NCBI RefSeq assembly: GCF_007679965.1
Contig: NZ_VEHL01000003.1
Span: 248,001-312,000 of the forward strand
Direction: 5' to 3'
DNA from: Bordetella genomosp. 13
Lineage (GTDB): Bacteria > Pseudomonadota > Gammaproteobacteria > Burkholderiales > Burkholderiaceae_B
DNA: 64,000 nucleotides
Below the pieces are notes generated by a model. The model was not told the origin of the DNA, searched no databases, and was given only the letters and a program-made list of their open reading frames with translations. How positions within the stretch are numbered: the stretch's first letter is position 1; each line of letters begins with the position of its first letter. Shown here piece by piece: positions 20,194-29,589 of this stretch. A program made the position numbers and the translations under genes.

Positions 20194-21246
20194 ATGAGCC
20201 AGGACCACACTCCCGACGTTGCCGTGCCGCAGGCGGGCAAGGTCGAACCCGAAACGGTGGCGCTACGCGCCCAGCCGTGTCCGGTCACACGGCTGAACCG
20301 GCTCATGCTGGCTATCCTCGCCGGCGGCCTGTCGGTCGCCGTGCTCGGCGCGCTGATGTGGTCGTTGCAACCGCAGCGGCGCGCGGCCAACGAGCAGACC
20401 GAGCTTTACAACGTGGATCGCGTTTCACGCTCCGAAGGACTCGACCAGCTTCCGGCCAACTACTCGAAGCTGCCGCCGACGTTGCCGCCAGAGGTGCCCG
20501 AGCTGGAGCCGCCGCTGCCGGGCGACCTTGGGCCGCCCATCGTGAATTTGCAGCCGCCGGCCGTGGCCGCCTACGCCACACCCGGTCACGACCCGGCCGA
20601 GGCGGAACGCCTGGCGCGGTTGAATGAGGCCGAGGAAGCGGCTGCATCGTCGGTATTCTTCCGCACCGGCACCCAGCAAGCCGCGCCGGTGGCGCAGTCG
20701 CAGGTGGCCGCCGAGCCGGGATTCGCCGCCAATGCGGCCTTCGACCCGATGGCGGCCGGGCCGGCTTCGACGGCGGCCCAGCCCGCCGACCCAACGGCCG
20801 TGCAGAACAGGCAAGACCAGAAAGAGGCGTGCCAGCAAGCCGGAACCACGGAAACCCGTAATTCCGGCAACCTGCAAATGCCCGCATCGCCGTATCAGGC
20901 GATGGCCGGAACGGTGGTCGCCGGGGCGCTGGTCACGGGCATCAAGTCGGACTTGCCCGGCGACGTGATCGCCACAGTGACGGAGCCGGTCTATGACACG
21001 GCCACCGGGCGCTTCCTGCTGATTCCGCAAGGTTCGCGCATCCTCGGCCGCTACAACAGCCAGGTCAGCTACGGGCAGAGCCGCGTTCAAGTCGTCTGGA
21101 ATGGTCGTCGCTTCCATCATCAGGTCGAGAGCGGACAACGCGAGGTAGTGGGTGTCGATACCGTGGAACAGTGTCCTGTCCGCACTGCCTTCATCACCAA
21201 GCATCGTCTTGTAGCGCTCGAGCTGGAAGATTGGGCGCAGGAGTAG
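20194..21246 (+). pseudogene. trbI: trbI remnant: truncated conjugal transfer protein TrbI
   Basis: Starts behind GGAGGAAG and reads as TrbI/VirB10: a short cytoplasmic head, one membrane segment (LMLAILAGGLSVAVLGALMW), a proline-rich periplasmic stretch (KLPPTLPPEVPELEPPLPG) and the start of the beta-barrel domain (SPYQAMAGTVVAGALVTGIKSDLPGDVIA, GSRILGRYNSQVSYGQSRVQVVWN). Homology stops at about base 21102. The remaining codons to the stop at 21246 are antisense to another broken gene (21103-21384). About the last quarter of TrbI is lost, so the protein should not work in conjugation. Confidence 0.8.
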
Positions 21247-21384
21247 CAGGTTGCGCTGCTGACGCGACAGATCAAGCAGGTCTGTGGCGCCGCCATCCAA
21301 TCGCACGCCATCCTCGGAGGACGCCCGCGGCCCAGGCTCCACCGGAACTATCCGGGGCGACGCAAGGCCCTGTTCCGAGTCCAA
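21103..21384 (-). pseudogene. Truncated gene downstream of the DUF4011 helicase (unknown product)
   Basis: Reads from a TTG start placed six bases after a perfect GGAGGAA, 48 bases behind the helicase stop, so it was the next gene in that operon. The first 90 or so residues look like genuine protein (DLLDLSRQQRNLLLLRPIFQ, YKTMLGDEGSADRTLFHGID, YLALSALDLMMEATTIP). At about 21103 the sequence switches to the antisense of trbI, so the 3' end is gone. I do not recognise the family. A short protein running on into antisense trbI (319 codons in total) could still be made. Confidence 0.55.
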
Positions 21385-21432
21385 TGGTGGTTCCTCCTGG
21401 TACGGTATGGTTCCCTTCTTACGAACGTCTGC

Positions 21433-24400
21433 CTAATGTCCTGTCGAATGCACGGCTTGTTCTAGGCGTGCTCGGCTGGAGGCCCGTAGTTGCTGAAGGC
21501 CCAGTTTCCGCGCCATTGCGTAATACACGGCTTCGCCTTCCGTCCCTTGCGCGATCACAGCACGGGCCAGAGAAGCCAGTTCTGGAAGACTGACCTCATC
21601 GGCCGCTCGCACGCTGTCCTCGTCGGCGGGCGCCCGGAAAGGCGGCTCCGTTGAGGGGGCAAGATGCTCGGGCCAGTAGAACGTACCAACCTCCTCATCT
21701 GTCGTCCGATAGCGGGCCCGAGCATGTTGGAACACGCGCTCGCGGATCCGTCCGCCCGTGCGCAGCCAGCCGTGGGCACGGGCAATGCGACGGGCCAGCA
21801 GGGCGTCGAGCACGGGCCCCTCGTGATCGACGACGTGGGCGATCATGGCCGACAGGATGTCGTTGTACTCACCGTCAAAGAATCTATCGGGGTTGGCCCC
21901 GGCGACAGCTTCGGTGGGATCGGTGACCCGATAGAGCGAGGCTTCTCGTGGCGTTGTTTGTTCGGCATCGGCATCGGCTGCTACTGCGGAGACCTGACGA
22001 GCAAAGACTTCCTCGACTTGCTCTGATGGAGCGGTCGCCGAGACTTCCGGTGCGATCGGGTCCGCGTTATGGACTGGGGGCGCTGTTTCCTCGTCTGGCT
22101 TCGTCACCGATGCCATGGCTTGCGCGATGGCCGCTTGCGCCAGTCGCTCGGCCTCGGCTGTGCGCTCGGCCTCTTCGACGCGCCGCTGGCGCTGGGCCGT
22201 GAGCAGGGCTTGCAGCCGGGCATCCAGCCTGTCGAGCGTGCCGGCCGGATCGATCCACCAGTCGGTGGACCAGACTCGCACAATTTCCCATCCAAGGCCG
22301 CGCAAAACTTGCTCGCGCAGCTTGTCGCGGTCGCGCGCAGTGGCGCTGCGATGGTAGGTGGCGCCATCGCATTCCACACCGGCCAGATAACGTCCAGGTG
22401 CGTCGGGATCAACGATGCCAAGGTCGACTCGGAACGAAGACGCGCCGATCTGTGTCTCAACGCGCCAACCTCGCTGAGCGAGGGCAGTGGCTACGGCCTG
22501 TTCAAAGGGGCTGTCGAAGCCGCCCAAGCTGCCACGGTTGGCTTCCGCCAGTGCGCGAGCGCCGCGTTCAGCGAATTCCAGGAAGTGTTTGAGATCGCGC
22601 ACACCGATGGCCTGGGTGCGCGCCAAGTCCATTTGCTCGGCACGGAAGCTGGCGAACACGCACAATTCGTGACGCGCACGGGTGATGGCCACATTGAGCC
22701 GGCGCTCGCCGCCTTGGCGGTTGAGCGGACCGAAGTTCATGCCCAGTTGACCTGTGGCATCCGGGCCGTAGGTGATGGAGAAATAGATGAGATCGCGTTC
22801 GTCGCCCTGCACGCTTTCCAGGTTCTTGACGAACAGCGGTTCCAACTCGTCCTCGGCGAAGTAAGGCTCCAGACGTGGGTCCTTGCGTCGTGCGTCATCG
22901 AGCAGGTCCTCGATCAGCTTTTGCTGCTCGCCGTTGAAGGTGACCACGCCGATCGTTAGTCCGCTTTCTCGGAAGCCAGGTGCCGTTAGGCGCGCCACCA
23001 CGTCGGCGACCAGTGCTTTCGCTTCGGCCGGGTTGGTTCGAGCGCCGCCTTTCTGATAGGTGCCGGAAACCGGCTGCAGGCTGACCGCGCGATCGTTGGT
23101 GACGGGGGAAGGAAAGGTGACCAGTTCGCCGTCGTAGTAGGCATGATTGGAGAACGCGATTAGGCTTTCATGACGGGAGCGGTAGTGCCAGTTCAGATTC
23201 CGTGTCGGCAGGTTGGCGCCAATGCACTCGTCGAGGATGCTTTCCAGGTCCACCTCGACGTCTTCGTCGTCCAGCCCGGATTCGGCACGGTCGAAGAAGG
23301 AAGTCGGCGGCAACTGTTTGGGGTCGCCGACCATGACGACCTGGCGGCCGCGGGCGATGGCACCGATCGCATCCCAGACCGGGATCTGCGAGGCTTCGTC
23401 GAAGATGACTAAGTCGAATGCGTTGGCCCCGGCCTGGAGGTACTGGGCGATGGACAGCGGGCTCATCAGCAGGCAGGGCGTGAGCTTGGTCAGCGCCTCG
23501 GGAATCTGGGCCATCAGTTCGCGCAAGGGTAGGTGCGCGCGCTTCTTGCCCATCTCGTGCCGCAGCAGCCCCCATTCGGAGTTGCGGCTGACGTTGTCCT
23601 GCGAGGGCAGGTCAGCGCACAGGCGGGCACGCAGCCAGTCCCGGGTCAGGGAGGTGAAGCGCTCATCGAGCTCGCGGAAATCGCGGATGCGCTGTTCGTG
23701 CTCGGCGCTGACGAAACCGCGAATGACCGGCTCATGATCGACCACGGCGTTGAGCCACCAGCGCGCGTAGTTGGTCTCGAAAGTTCGGCGTGCTTGGTCC
23801 GGGCCGACCTGGCCTTGCTCGATGCCCTGGACTAGCTTGGTCAGCTCGAGTGCCAGCGCCTCGTCGCGCGCCTGGCGCCATGCGCACCAACTGCGCAGAC
23901 CGTGTTCGGCGCGCACGATGGACTGACTTTGCTCGATCAGCCCGTCGAGTGACAAAGACTGCCACTGCGTCTGGGCGGCCTCGGCAAAATGTCCGGTTGT
24001 CGCTAGTGCCTCGCGTCGGGGTAGCAACTGTTCCCATTTCTCCACGTATCGCGCGCCGGCCAGCGCGATGTGGCCACCTGGCTCCAGCAGTGCGTTGGCA
24101 TCGCCCAATAGCGCATGCAGCGGTGCCTTGCAGGCAGAGATCTGTTCGGGCGTGGTGGCCAAGCGGGCCAGCACGGCAGCCAGATCCTCCCGCAGTTGGC
24201 AGGCCTGTCCGAGGTCATCCGGATTGGTGGCGAGACCTTTCCACAAGCCCGCGGTTGACTCTCGCAAGTCGTCCAGGGCGGTCAGCGCCTGTTCTGTATC
24301 GGCTCGCTGGCGAAGCGTCTGGTGGTCGCGTGCCAGCTTGGGGCCGCAAGCGCCTTCTTCAACCAAGGTATGGGTGTCAAATGCACCTTGCTGAGCATGG

Positions 24401-27400
24401 CTGCGCCAGTCGCTCAGGAAGTCGAGTGCGGCACGCAGGCGGTCGATTTGCGTGGCATGGCCTGCCCATAGGCCGTCGGTCGTTGTTTCCAGCGATGCCT
24501 GTGCAGCAATGTCCTGGTCGAGTTGGCGCAGTCGCCGAGCCCGTTGCAGATCGGCTTGCATGGTGGCTCCGCATTGGCCATTGGCGATGACGTCGAAGCC
24601 GTCGTCTTCCCAGGCTTGGCTTTCGCGTACGGCAGCCAGGGCGGTTTGCCAGCGTAGGGCCGTGCGCACCTTGTCCTGTTCTGTGTCCAGTCCCGTCCAG
24701 ACGTCCGCACATTCCGCGCCTAGAGCGATGGCCTGGATCTGCTGGCGCAAGACGCGGATGGCATTCCAATGCTGCAGATCGTTGGCGACGTCTGGCTGCG
24801 AGCCGCCTGTAGTGGCGCTGAAAAGTTGAGCTGTGACCTTGCGTTTACCCAGCCAAGACTTTGGCCAGAACGTCTGCTCGGCCTGTTCCCACATTTGCTG
24901 CAAGTGGGCGACGTCAAGCTGTTCGATCGTCTCACCGTAGGGAGCCGACAGGGCAGCATGATGCTCGCTGATCTGGGCCAGCAGGCCTAATGCCTGGTTG
25001 AGCTGGACGGTGATGCGTACCGGCCAGGGCTCGCTAAGCTCGTCATGAGTCTGCCGATGTTCGGTGAGCAGGGCCAGCCCGTCGACGCAGGCGGTCATGA
25101 CAGAGGTTGGCCATGGCGTGGACAACTGCATGTTCAGTTCCGCATGGCGGAGCACCAGTGCCGCGCCTTCCAGCAAGCGTTGGCTCAGGCTGCGTGAGTC
25201 GGGCCGCAGGACAAAGCGCCAATCATGTCCCGCCGCCAAAGGCAGGCGTTGAGCGAGCAGCAGCAGCGCTTCGCAGGTTTCAGGCGTCAACGTGGGTGAG
25301 GGCAGGCCGATGGCCTGGATAAATGCCTGGGCTGATTCGATCGTCGCCTGGGCGGCGGGAAGCACCTCACGCGCAGCGGCGATCAGCTGTTGCTGCCAGG
25401 TGGGCGACCAGTCTCCCTGGCCAACCAGGGCGAGGGGGTGCTGCGCCAGCGCGGAATGGCCAATGGCTTGTGCATTGACTTCCAGGCGGTCCACGGCACT
25501 GCGCAGCTGTTCGATGCCAGCATGATCGTGTTGATCAGCAGCGGGCCAGGCCAAGGGGAGTGTCGGGACGTCGTGTCCCGCGCTGACGGTGCCGATAGCA
25601 TCGAACAGGCTCAGGCCGTTGCGGCGACGTTGGTGAAGGCGTTCCACATAGATGTTCAGCGCATCGCGCAAGCGTTTGAGTTTGTCGGCTTCGGCTCTCC
25701 ATTGCTCGGAATCGGCCTTGCCGCTGCTGGTCCAGGCGGATTGCAACTGTGCGAGCACGTCGAGCTTGCGGGCTTTGCTCGAATGCAGTTCCAGGCAGAA
25801 CTCGCCCAAGCCGATTTCGCGCAGGCGGCGGTATACGACGTCCAGGGCCGCAATCTTCTCGGACACGAAGAGCACGCGCCGGCCTTGCGCCAGGGATTGA
25901 GCGATCAGGTTGGCGATGGTCTGGCTCTTGCCGGTGCCGGGTGGGCCGATCAGGACAAAATCCTTGCCCTGCGACGCGGCCAGCACGGCCGACAACTGCG
26001 AGGAGTCTGCCGGCAGGGGGCAGAACACTTGTTTGGGATCGAAGTGCTGGTCCAGTTCACGCACCTGCGGGAACGGAGCGCCCGGTGGATAGGCATCGCG
26101 CGGGGTGTCCAGCAGGTGGCGCACGACCGGGTTCTCGCGCAACTGTTCGCTGTGCTCGGCCAAGTCTTTCCACATCAGGTACTTGGCGAACGAGAACATG
26201 GACAGCACCACGTCCTCGGTGACTTCCCAGCCCTTGATGTCCTTGATGGCGTGACCGACGATTTTCCAGACCTCAGCGACATCCAGGCCGGTCTCGTCTC
26301 GCGGCAGTGCACCTTCGAGGGCGCCCAGGCTCAGGTCGAAGTCCTGGCGCAACATCTCAATCAAGGTCGGATTGAAGCGGGGCTCGTCATCATGCAGGCA
26401 GAGCGTGAAGCCCGAGCGGGCGCTCTTGCGCTGCAGGCTGACCGGCACCAGGATCAACGGAGCGCGGTAGCGCTGGCCGTCGCGGTCTTCGCGTGTCCAG
26501 GACAGGAAGCCCAGGGCGAGATACAGTGTATTGGCACCGCCTTCCTGCAAAGTTGTGCGGGCGCCCCGGAACAGCTCGGTCAGGCGTGAATCGAGCTCGG
26601 TTTCGGGAACGCCGACGAAAACCTCGCGTTTCTGCAGAGACTCCAATGCGTGCGCGCGGCGTACGTTCTCGCGTTCGCGGGCCTCGTAGATGGCCTGATC
26701 ACGAGGATCGGCGCCATCCATCAGGTCCGGATGCGGGCGCAGCTTCAGGGGCTGGCCGCTGGCCAACAGGTCTTCCAGCGCACCAGGGTCCGGTGCTTCC
26801 AGTTTGAGTGCCTTCTTGCCGGACTTGAAGTTGAGTAGGTTATTACGTAGCGAAAGATCCAGGAGCTTGCGCTGCCAGCGAAGCAGCCGGTCCTTAGGAT
26901 CGAACTGGCTGGCATCTTCTGCATTGGCCGGTGCGCTGTCGGGGAGGTCAGGCGCGTCTTCGATCACTGGCAGGGTGGGTCTAGACGGTGCCTCTTTGCT
27001 GTCCGACGCCGTTGCAACTGCCGCTTCTGCACTGGCCAATGGCTTGATGCGCTGCAGTCGCGCCCGGCGGATGTCCACGGCCAAGCGGAATCCTGCATCC
27101 CGGGATTCGTCAACCTGCTGGACGCCGCGTTCAGTGGCATAGCTGAACGCGACGGTGGGACGCTGGGTGATCAGGGTAGTCTCGAACAGAACCAGTTCCT
27201 TGAGCCTGAGGCGCTTGCGCAAGGCGGTGACGTCGTCGACGACCGTGGTGGAAAACTCCTCCGGTTGCAGCCAGACACCCGCAAAGGCGTGTCCCTCGGT
27301 GAAGACCAGAAGAGGGTTTAAACCAGCCTGCTCCAGCGCAGCGCAGAACAGCAGTGCAAGGTCGAAGCATGTTCCCAGGCCCGAGCTTTCGATCTGGCTG

Positions 27401-28065
27401 GGGCTGCGCACCTTCTGACCCGACCGCTCGAAGCTGGCGGGCGGCAGGGCATAATCCAACTGCATTCCAGCCACGGCACCCCAAATGGCCGAGGCCAGTT
27501 CCCAGGCGCGCTTGCCGCCGCCGGTGTAGCCATCCAGCGCCGGATTGCGATCGTTCTGGCGCAGCACCTCGGCGGTTTGCTTGAGCAGCCGATCCACGGC
27601 TGGATCGTTGGGCTGGACGAAGGCGGCGACGAGGTCGGGCAGATGCGAGATACCGCCCCATTGATTGCGGGGGAGCAGCTCCAGGTGGATATCGCGTTGC
27701 GCGAGGGCAGGGGCGGAGGCATCTGCGTCCACTTTGCGCAATGCCAGTGAGACCGCGGCCGTCTCGGCTTCGGTCAGCCGAGCCAGCAATCCGCCGTCCA
27801 GGTTCACATCCAGATCGCGGATCGGATAGCGGGAGCCCGCCGCCAGCGTGTCGATCCGCCACCGGCGTGGCTTCAGGAAGGGCGGATCGGACGTCAGGAC
27901 CAACTCGACCTGCTCATGCGTCTGGTCGGTTTCGTTGATTAGCCATAGATCCCGGACCAACGGGACCGCATTCTGAAAATCCGCCAAGTTCAATTTGGCG
28001 ATCAGAGTTGTGTCAATCTTCAGTTCGGCAGCAATGGCCGAACCTTGCGGTTGTGTCTCGTCCAT
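21433..28065 (-). CDS. Giant DUF4011-helicase-nuclease defence-type protein
   Basis: A 2210-residue multidomain protein; MDETQPQ is preceded by AGAGGA at five bases. In order: an N-terminal beta-rich region; a transglutaminase-like segment with Cys near residue 230 (GTCFDLALLFC) and His near 258 (EGHAFAGVW); DUF4011 from about 390 (LLRWQRKLLDLSLRNNLLNFK); Walker A GPPGTGKSQ at about 707; a long helical insert; Walker B VIFDEAS near 1555 with GDPKQLPPTSFF; SF1 helicase motifs VQGDERD (about 1750) and NVAITRARHELC (about 1790); a Vsr/DUF559-like nuclease (VECDGATYHRS near 1896, WEIVRVWSTDWW); and a C-terminal DUF3320. This architecture occurs in antiphage systems, including the single-gene type reported as Hhe. 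Its base composition is less GC-rich than that of its neighbours, and it lies in a guaA island. Confidence 0.88.
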   Translation of the reverse strand: MDETQPQGSAIAAELKIDTTLIAKLNLADFQNAVPLVRDLWLINETDQTHEQVELVLTSDPPFLKPRRWRIDTLAAGSRYPIRDLDVNLDGGLLARLTEAETAAVSLALRKVDADASAPALAQRDIHLELLPRNQWGGISHLPDLVAAFVQPNDPAVDRLLKQTAEVLRQNDRNPALDGYTGGGKRAWELASAIWGAVAGMQLDYALPPASFERSGQKVRSPSQIESSGLGTCFDLALLFCAALEQAGLNPLLVFTEGHAFAGVWLQPEEFSTTVVDDVTALRKRLRLKELVLFETTLITQRPTVAFSYATERGVQQVDESRDAGFRLAVDIRRARLQRIKPLASAEAAVATASDSKEAPSRPTLPVIEDAPDLPDSAPANAEDASQFDPKDRLLRWQRKLLDLSLRNNLLNFKSGKKALKLEAPDPGALEDLLASGQPLKLRPHPDLMDGADPRDQAIYEARERENVRRAHALESLQKREVFVGVPETELDSRLTELFRGARTTLQEGGANTLYLALGFLSWTREDRDGQRYRAPLILVPVSLQRKSARSGFTLCLHDDEPRFNPTLIEMLRQDFDLSLGALEGALPRDETGLDVAEVWKIVGHAIKDIKGWEVTEDVVLSMFSFAKYLMWKDLAEHSEQLRENPVVRHLLDTPRDAYPPGAPFPQVRELDQHFDPKQVFCPLPADSSQLSAVLAASQGKDFVLIGPPGTGKSQTIANLIAQSLAQGRRVLFVSEKIAALDVVYRRLREIGLGEFCLELHSSKARKLDVLAQLQSAWTSSGKADSEQWRAEADKLKRLRDALNIYVERLHQRRRNGLSLFDAIGTVSAGHDVPTLPLAWPAADQHDHAGIEQLRSAVDRLEVNAQAIGHSALAQHPLALVGQGDWSPTWQQQLIAAAREVLPAAQATIESAQAFIQAIGLPSPTLTPETCEALLLLAQRLPLAAGHDWRFVLRPDSRSLSQRLLEGAALVLRHAELNMQLSTPWPTSVMTACVDGLALLTEHRQTHDELSEPWPVRITVQLNQALGLLAQISEHHAALSAPYGETIEQLDVAHLQQMWEQAEQTFWPKSWLGKRKVTAQLFSATTGGSQPDVANDLQHWNAIRVLRQQIQAIALGAECADVWTGLDTEQDKVRTALRWQTALAAVRESQAWEDDGFDVIANGQCGATMQADLQRARRLRQLDQDIAAQASLETTTDGLWAGHATQIDRLRAALDFLSDWRSHAQQGAFDTHTLVEEGACGPKLARDHQTLRQRADTEQALTALDDLRESTAGLWKGLATNPDDLGQACQLREDLAAVLARLATTPEQISACKAPLHALLGDANALLEPGGHIALAGARYVEKWEQLLPRREALATTGHFAEAAQTQWQSLSLDGLIEQSQSIVRAEHGLRSWCAWRQARDEALALELTKLVQGIEQGQVGPDQARRTFETNYARWWLNAVVDHEPVIRGFVSAEHEQRIRDFRELDERFTSLTRDWLRARLCADLPSQDNVSRNSEWGLLRHEMGKKRAHLPLRELMAQIPEALTKLTPCLLMSPLSIAQYLQAGANAFDLVIFDEASQIPVWDAIGAIARGRQVVMVGDPKQLPPTSFFDRAESGLDDEDVEVDLESILDECIGANLPTRNLNWHYRSRHESLIAFSNHAYYDGELVTFPSPVTNDRAVSLQPVSGTYQKGGARTNPAEAKALVADVVARLTAPGFRESGLTIGVVTFNGEQQKLIEDLLDDARRKDPRLEPYFAEDELEPLFVKNLESVQGDERDLIYFSITYGPDATGQLGMNFGPLNRQGGERRLNVAITRARHELCVFASFRAEQMDLARTQAIGVRDLKHFLEFAERGARALAEANRGSLGGFDSPFEQAVATALAQRGWRVETQIGASSFRVDLGIVDPDAPGRYLAGVECDGATYHRSATARDRDKLREQVLRGLGWEIVRVWSTDWWIDPAGTLDRLDARLQALLTAQRQRRVEEAERTAEAERLAQAAIAQAMASVTKPDEETAPPVHNADPIAPEVSATAPSEQVEEVFARQVSAVAADADAEQTTPREASLYRVTDPTEAVAGANPDRFFDGEYNDILSAMIAHVVDHEGPVLDALLARRIARAHGWLRTGGRIRERVFQHARARYRTTDEEVGTFYWPEHLAPSTEPPFRAPADEDSVRAADEVSLPELASLARAVIAQGTEGEAVYYAMARKLGLQQLRASSRARLEQAVHSTGH

Positions 28066-28122
28066 GGAATCCTCTGTGGTCCCTCGCCGTAACATGGATT
28101 ACGCCCTGTTACGCGCTGCCAC

Positions 28123-28150
28123 GATATTAGCTCTAGTTGCTAGAAATATC
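28123..28150. promoter_or_regulatory. Nested inverted repeat in the helicase/XRE divergent region
   Basis: Outer arms GATATT (28123-28128) and AATATC (28145-28150) enclose CTAG-TTG-CTAG (28133-28143). The region is markedly AT-rich for this DNA and separates the helicase gene from the divergent XRE gene. It is a plausible operator for the XRE protein. A TATAAAAT sequence at 28229-28236 could be the -10 of the XRE/nucleotidyltransferase pair. Confidence 0.45.
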
Positions 28151-28273
28151 GGCAGGTAAGAGCTACGACAGCGAATCAGGAGGAGTGAACCGTCGAATCT
28201 GGGTTTCTTGCAGGCTTCGATAGGTGGGTATAAAATGATAAAAATTTTGGACATTTCCCGATCTAAGCTTGCC

Positions 28274-28765
28274 ATGTACCTCACCGATATCGGCCAGGCC
28301 GTGCGGACCCGACGCGCCGAGTTGGGCCTGTCCCAAGAGCAGTTGGCGCACCTGAGCGGGCTGTCTCGTCAGACGCTGGTCGGCCTGGAGAACGGCACTC
28401 TGAGCGATTTGGGTGTCAACCGGGTGGGGCAGATCATGGCGGTGCTGGGCCTGGACAGTCCGAAGCTGGACACCCGGGCGCGGCGCAAGAAGCGCGGATT
28501 GTGGATGGCGGCCAAGACGGCCAGTGTCAGCTATGCACAAGAACTGGCGCCCGAGACGCTGGAGCAGGTATTGGCGAGTGGAGAAGTGCCTGCTTCATTT
28601 GCTCCGCACCTGACGCATTTGCTGGATGAGGCCCCCGTGCCTGTCGTCGTGATGGCTGTGGAGGAGGCTGCCTCGCATACGCATCAGCCACCAAAGCAAG
28701 TCTGGCGCAACGTGGCGAAGCTGGCCGGATCATTGTCCGTGCATCGTCGCGAGCTGTGGGCATGA
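28274..28765 (+). CDS. XRE-family regulator, antitoxin-like
   Basis: From MYLTDIGQAVRTRRAELG the protein has 163 residues: a Cro/CI HTH in the first 65 (LSQEQLAHLSGLSRQTLVGLENG), then a linker and a C-terminal part (about 80-160) without recognised domain. The upstream ATG at 28235 would add 13 residues but overlaps the probable -10 element. It overlaps the nucleotidyltransferase gene by ATGA, the arrangement of antitoxin followed by toxin. It probably represses its own operon and might also act on the divergent helicase promoter. Confidence 0.78.
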   Translation: MYLTDIGQAVRTRRAELGLSQEQLAHLSGLSRQTLVGLENGTLSDLGVNRVGQIMAVLGLDSPKLDTRARRKKRGLWMAAKTASVSYAQELAPETLEQVLASGEVPASFAPHLTHLLDEAPVPVVVMAVEEAASHTHQPPKQVWRNVAKLAGSLSVHRRELWA

Positions 28766-29418
28766 AGTCCGGAGCATTGCCCAGAGGTCCCTGGGAGAAG
28801 CTGTTCCCGCGGGCGCTAGTGCTGATTGACGAGATCAGTCGGTATGGTGGCATCACGGACCCCTTCTGGACCTTGGGTGGTGGAACGGTGCTGATGTTTC
28901 GGTACCGTCATCGGCTGAGCAAAGACATCGACATCTTCGTGCCTGACCCGCAGTACCTCGGTTTTGTCTCGCCGCGATTGAGCGACACAGCCGCGGATTT
29001 GACGCAGGACTACACCGAGCAACCAGGTACCTTCGTCAAACTGCAGTTCGAGGAGGGCGAGGTCGATTTCGTCGCTGCTCCCAATTTGCTGGACGATGCC
29101 TGGGACACATGGGATATCGGCGGTCGCGCAGTCAAAGTAGAGACTGCCTCTGAAATCATTGCCAAGAAGATGTACCACCGCGGTGATCGGGTCACGGCGC
29201 GGGATCTTTTCGACTTTGCGCTCGTGATCGAGCGCGAGCCTCGAGAGCTTCTGGCAGCGACGCCATTCCTTCTACGCCATCGGGAGGCATTCCTGTCCCA
29301 GATCCGAGCGCCGCATGCCAGCTTGCGCGCCGCGTTCGAGGCCATCGCCACGCTGGAGTACACGCCCAGCTTCGATCATTGCGTAGCCGTGGTTGGGGAC
29401 TTCCTAGGCGAACTGTAA
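28762..29418 (+). CDS. Nucleotidyltransferase of the AbiEii/AbiGii toxin type
   Basis: A 218-residue protein with the polymerase-beta-like nucleotidyltransferase signature: TLGGGTVLMF followed after about ten residues by KDIDIFV (the DxD metal site), then VDFVAAPNLLD as a third acidic position. The later EIIAKKMYHRGDRVTARDLFDFALV matches the AbiEii/AbiGii (DUF1814-type) toxin family, whose members modify tRNA or nucleotides. The preceding XRE gene overlaps its start by ATGA, so the two look like a type-IV-like toxin-antitoxin or abortive-infection pair, the second defence module in this island. Confidence 0.8.
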   Translation: MKSGALPRGPWEKLFPRALVLIDEISRYGGITDPFWTLGGGTVLMFRYRHRLSKDIDIFVPDPQYLGFVSPRLSDTAADLTQDYTEQPGTFVKLQFEEGEVDFVAAPNLLDDAWDTWDIGGRAVKVETASEIIAKKMYHRGDRVTARDLFDFALVIEREPRELLAATPFLLRHREAFLSQIRAPHASLRAAFEAIATLEYTPSFDHCVAVVGDFLGEL

Positions 29419-29492
29419 ATGGCGACGGTGCAGATTTGTCGGCCACTAAAAATCCCTTAAATCATAGGAACTTATGATGCCCGTTGAGGACC

Positions 29493-29558
29493 GAGTGGGG
29501 TGATCCTGCTCAATGTAGGACGGTAGAAGAAAAGGCGCTTCGGCGCCTTTTCTTTTTT
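29493..29558 (+). other. Right island boundary (attR-like repeat)
   Basis: The sequence GAGTGGGGTGATCC, then GCTCA, GGTAGAA and a TTCG-loop hairpin repeats in order the guaA 3' end and terminator at 19792-19856. It lies just after the nucleotidyltransferase gene, and the first chromosomal-type gene (mesD) follows. A short inverted repeat ATCATA/TATGAT (29461-29478) lies immediately to its left. Confidence 0.5.
29528..29558. terminator. Rho-independent terminator, 11-bp stem with TTCG loop
   Basis: Stem AGAAAAGGCGC/GCGCCTTTTCT, perfect over 11 bp, closed by TTCG and followed by TTTTT. The left arm contains A-rich sequence, so it can also serve the converging mesD operon on the minus strand. 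Confidence 0.9.
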
Positions 29559-29589
29559 AGCTCATTCGGTGAAGACTCTGGATCGACGT

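Noticed and set aside
19804-29560. Complete integrative conjugative element
   Set aside because: Only fragments of two trb genes remain, with no integrase, relaxase or coupling protein in the segment.
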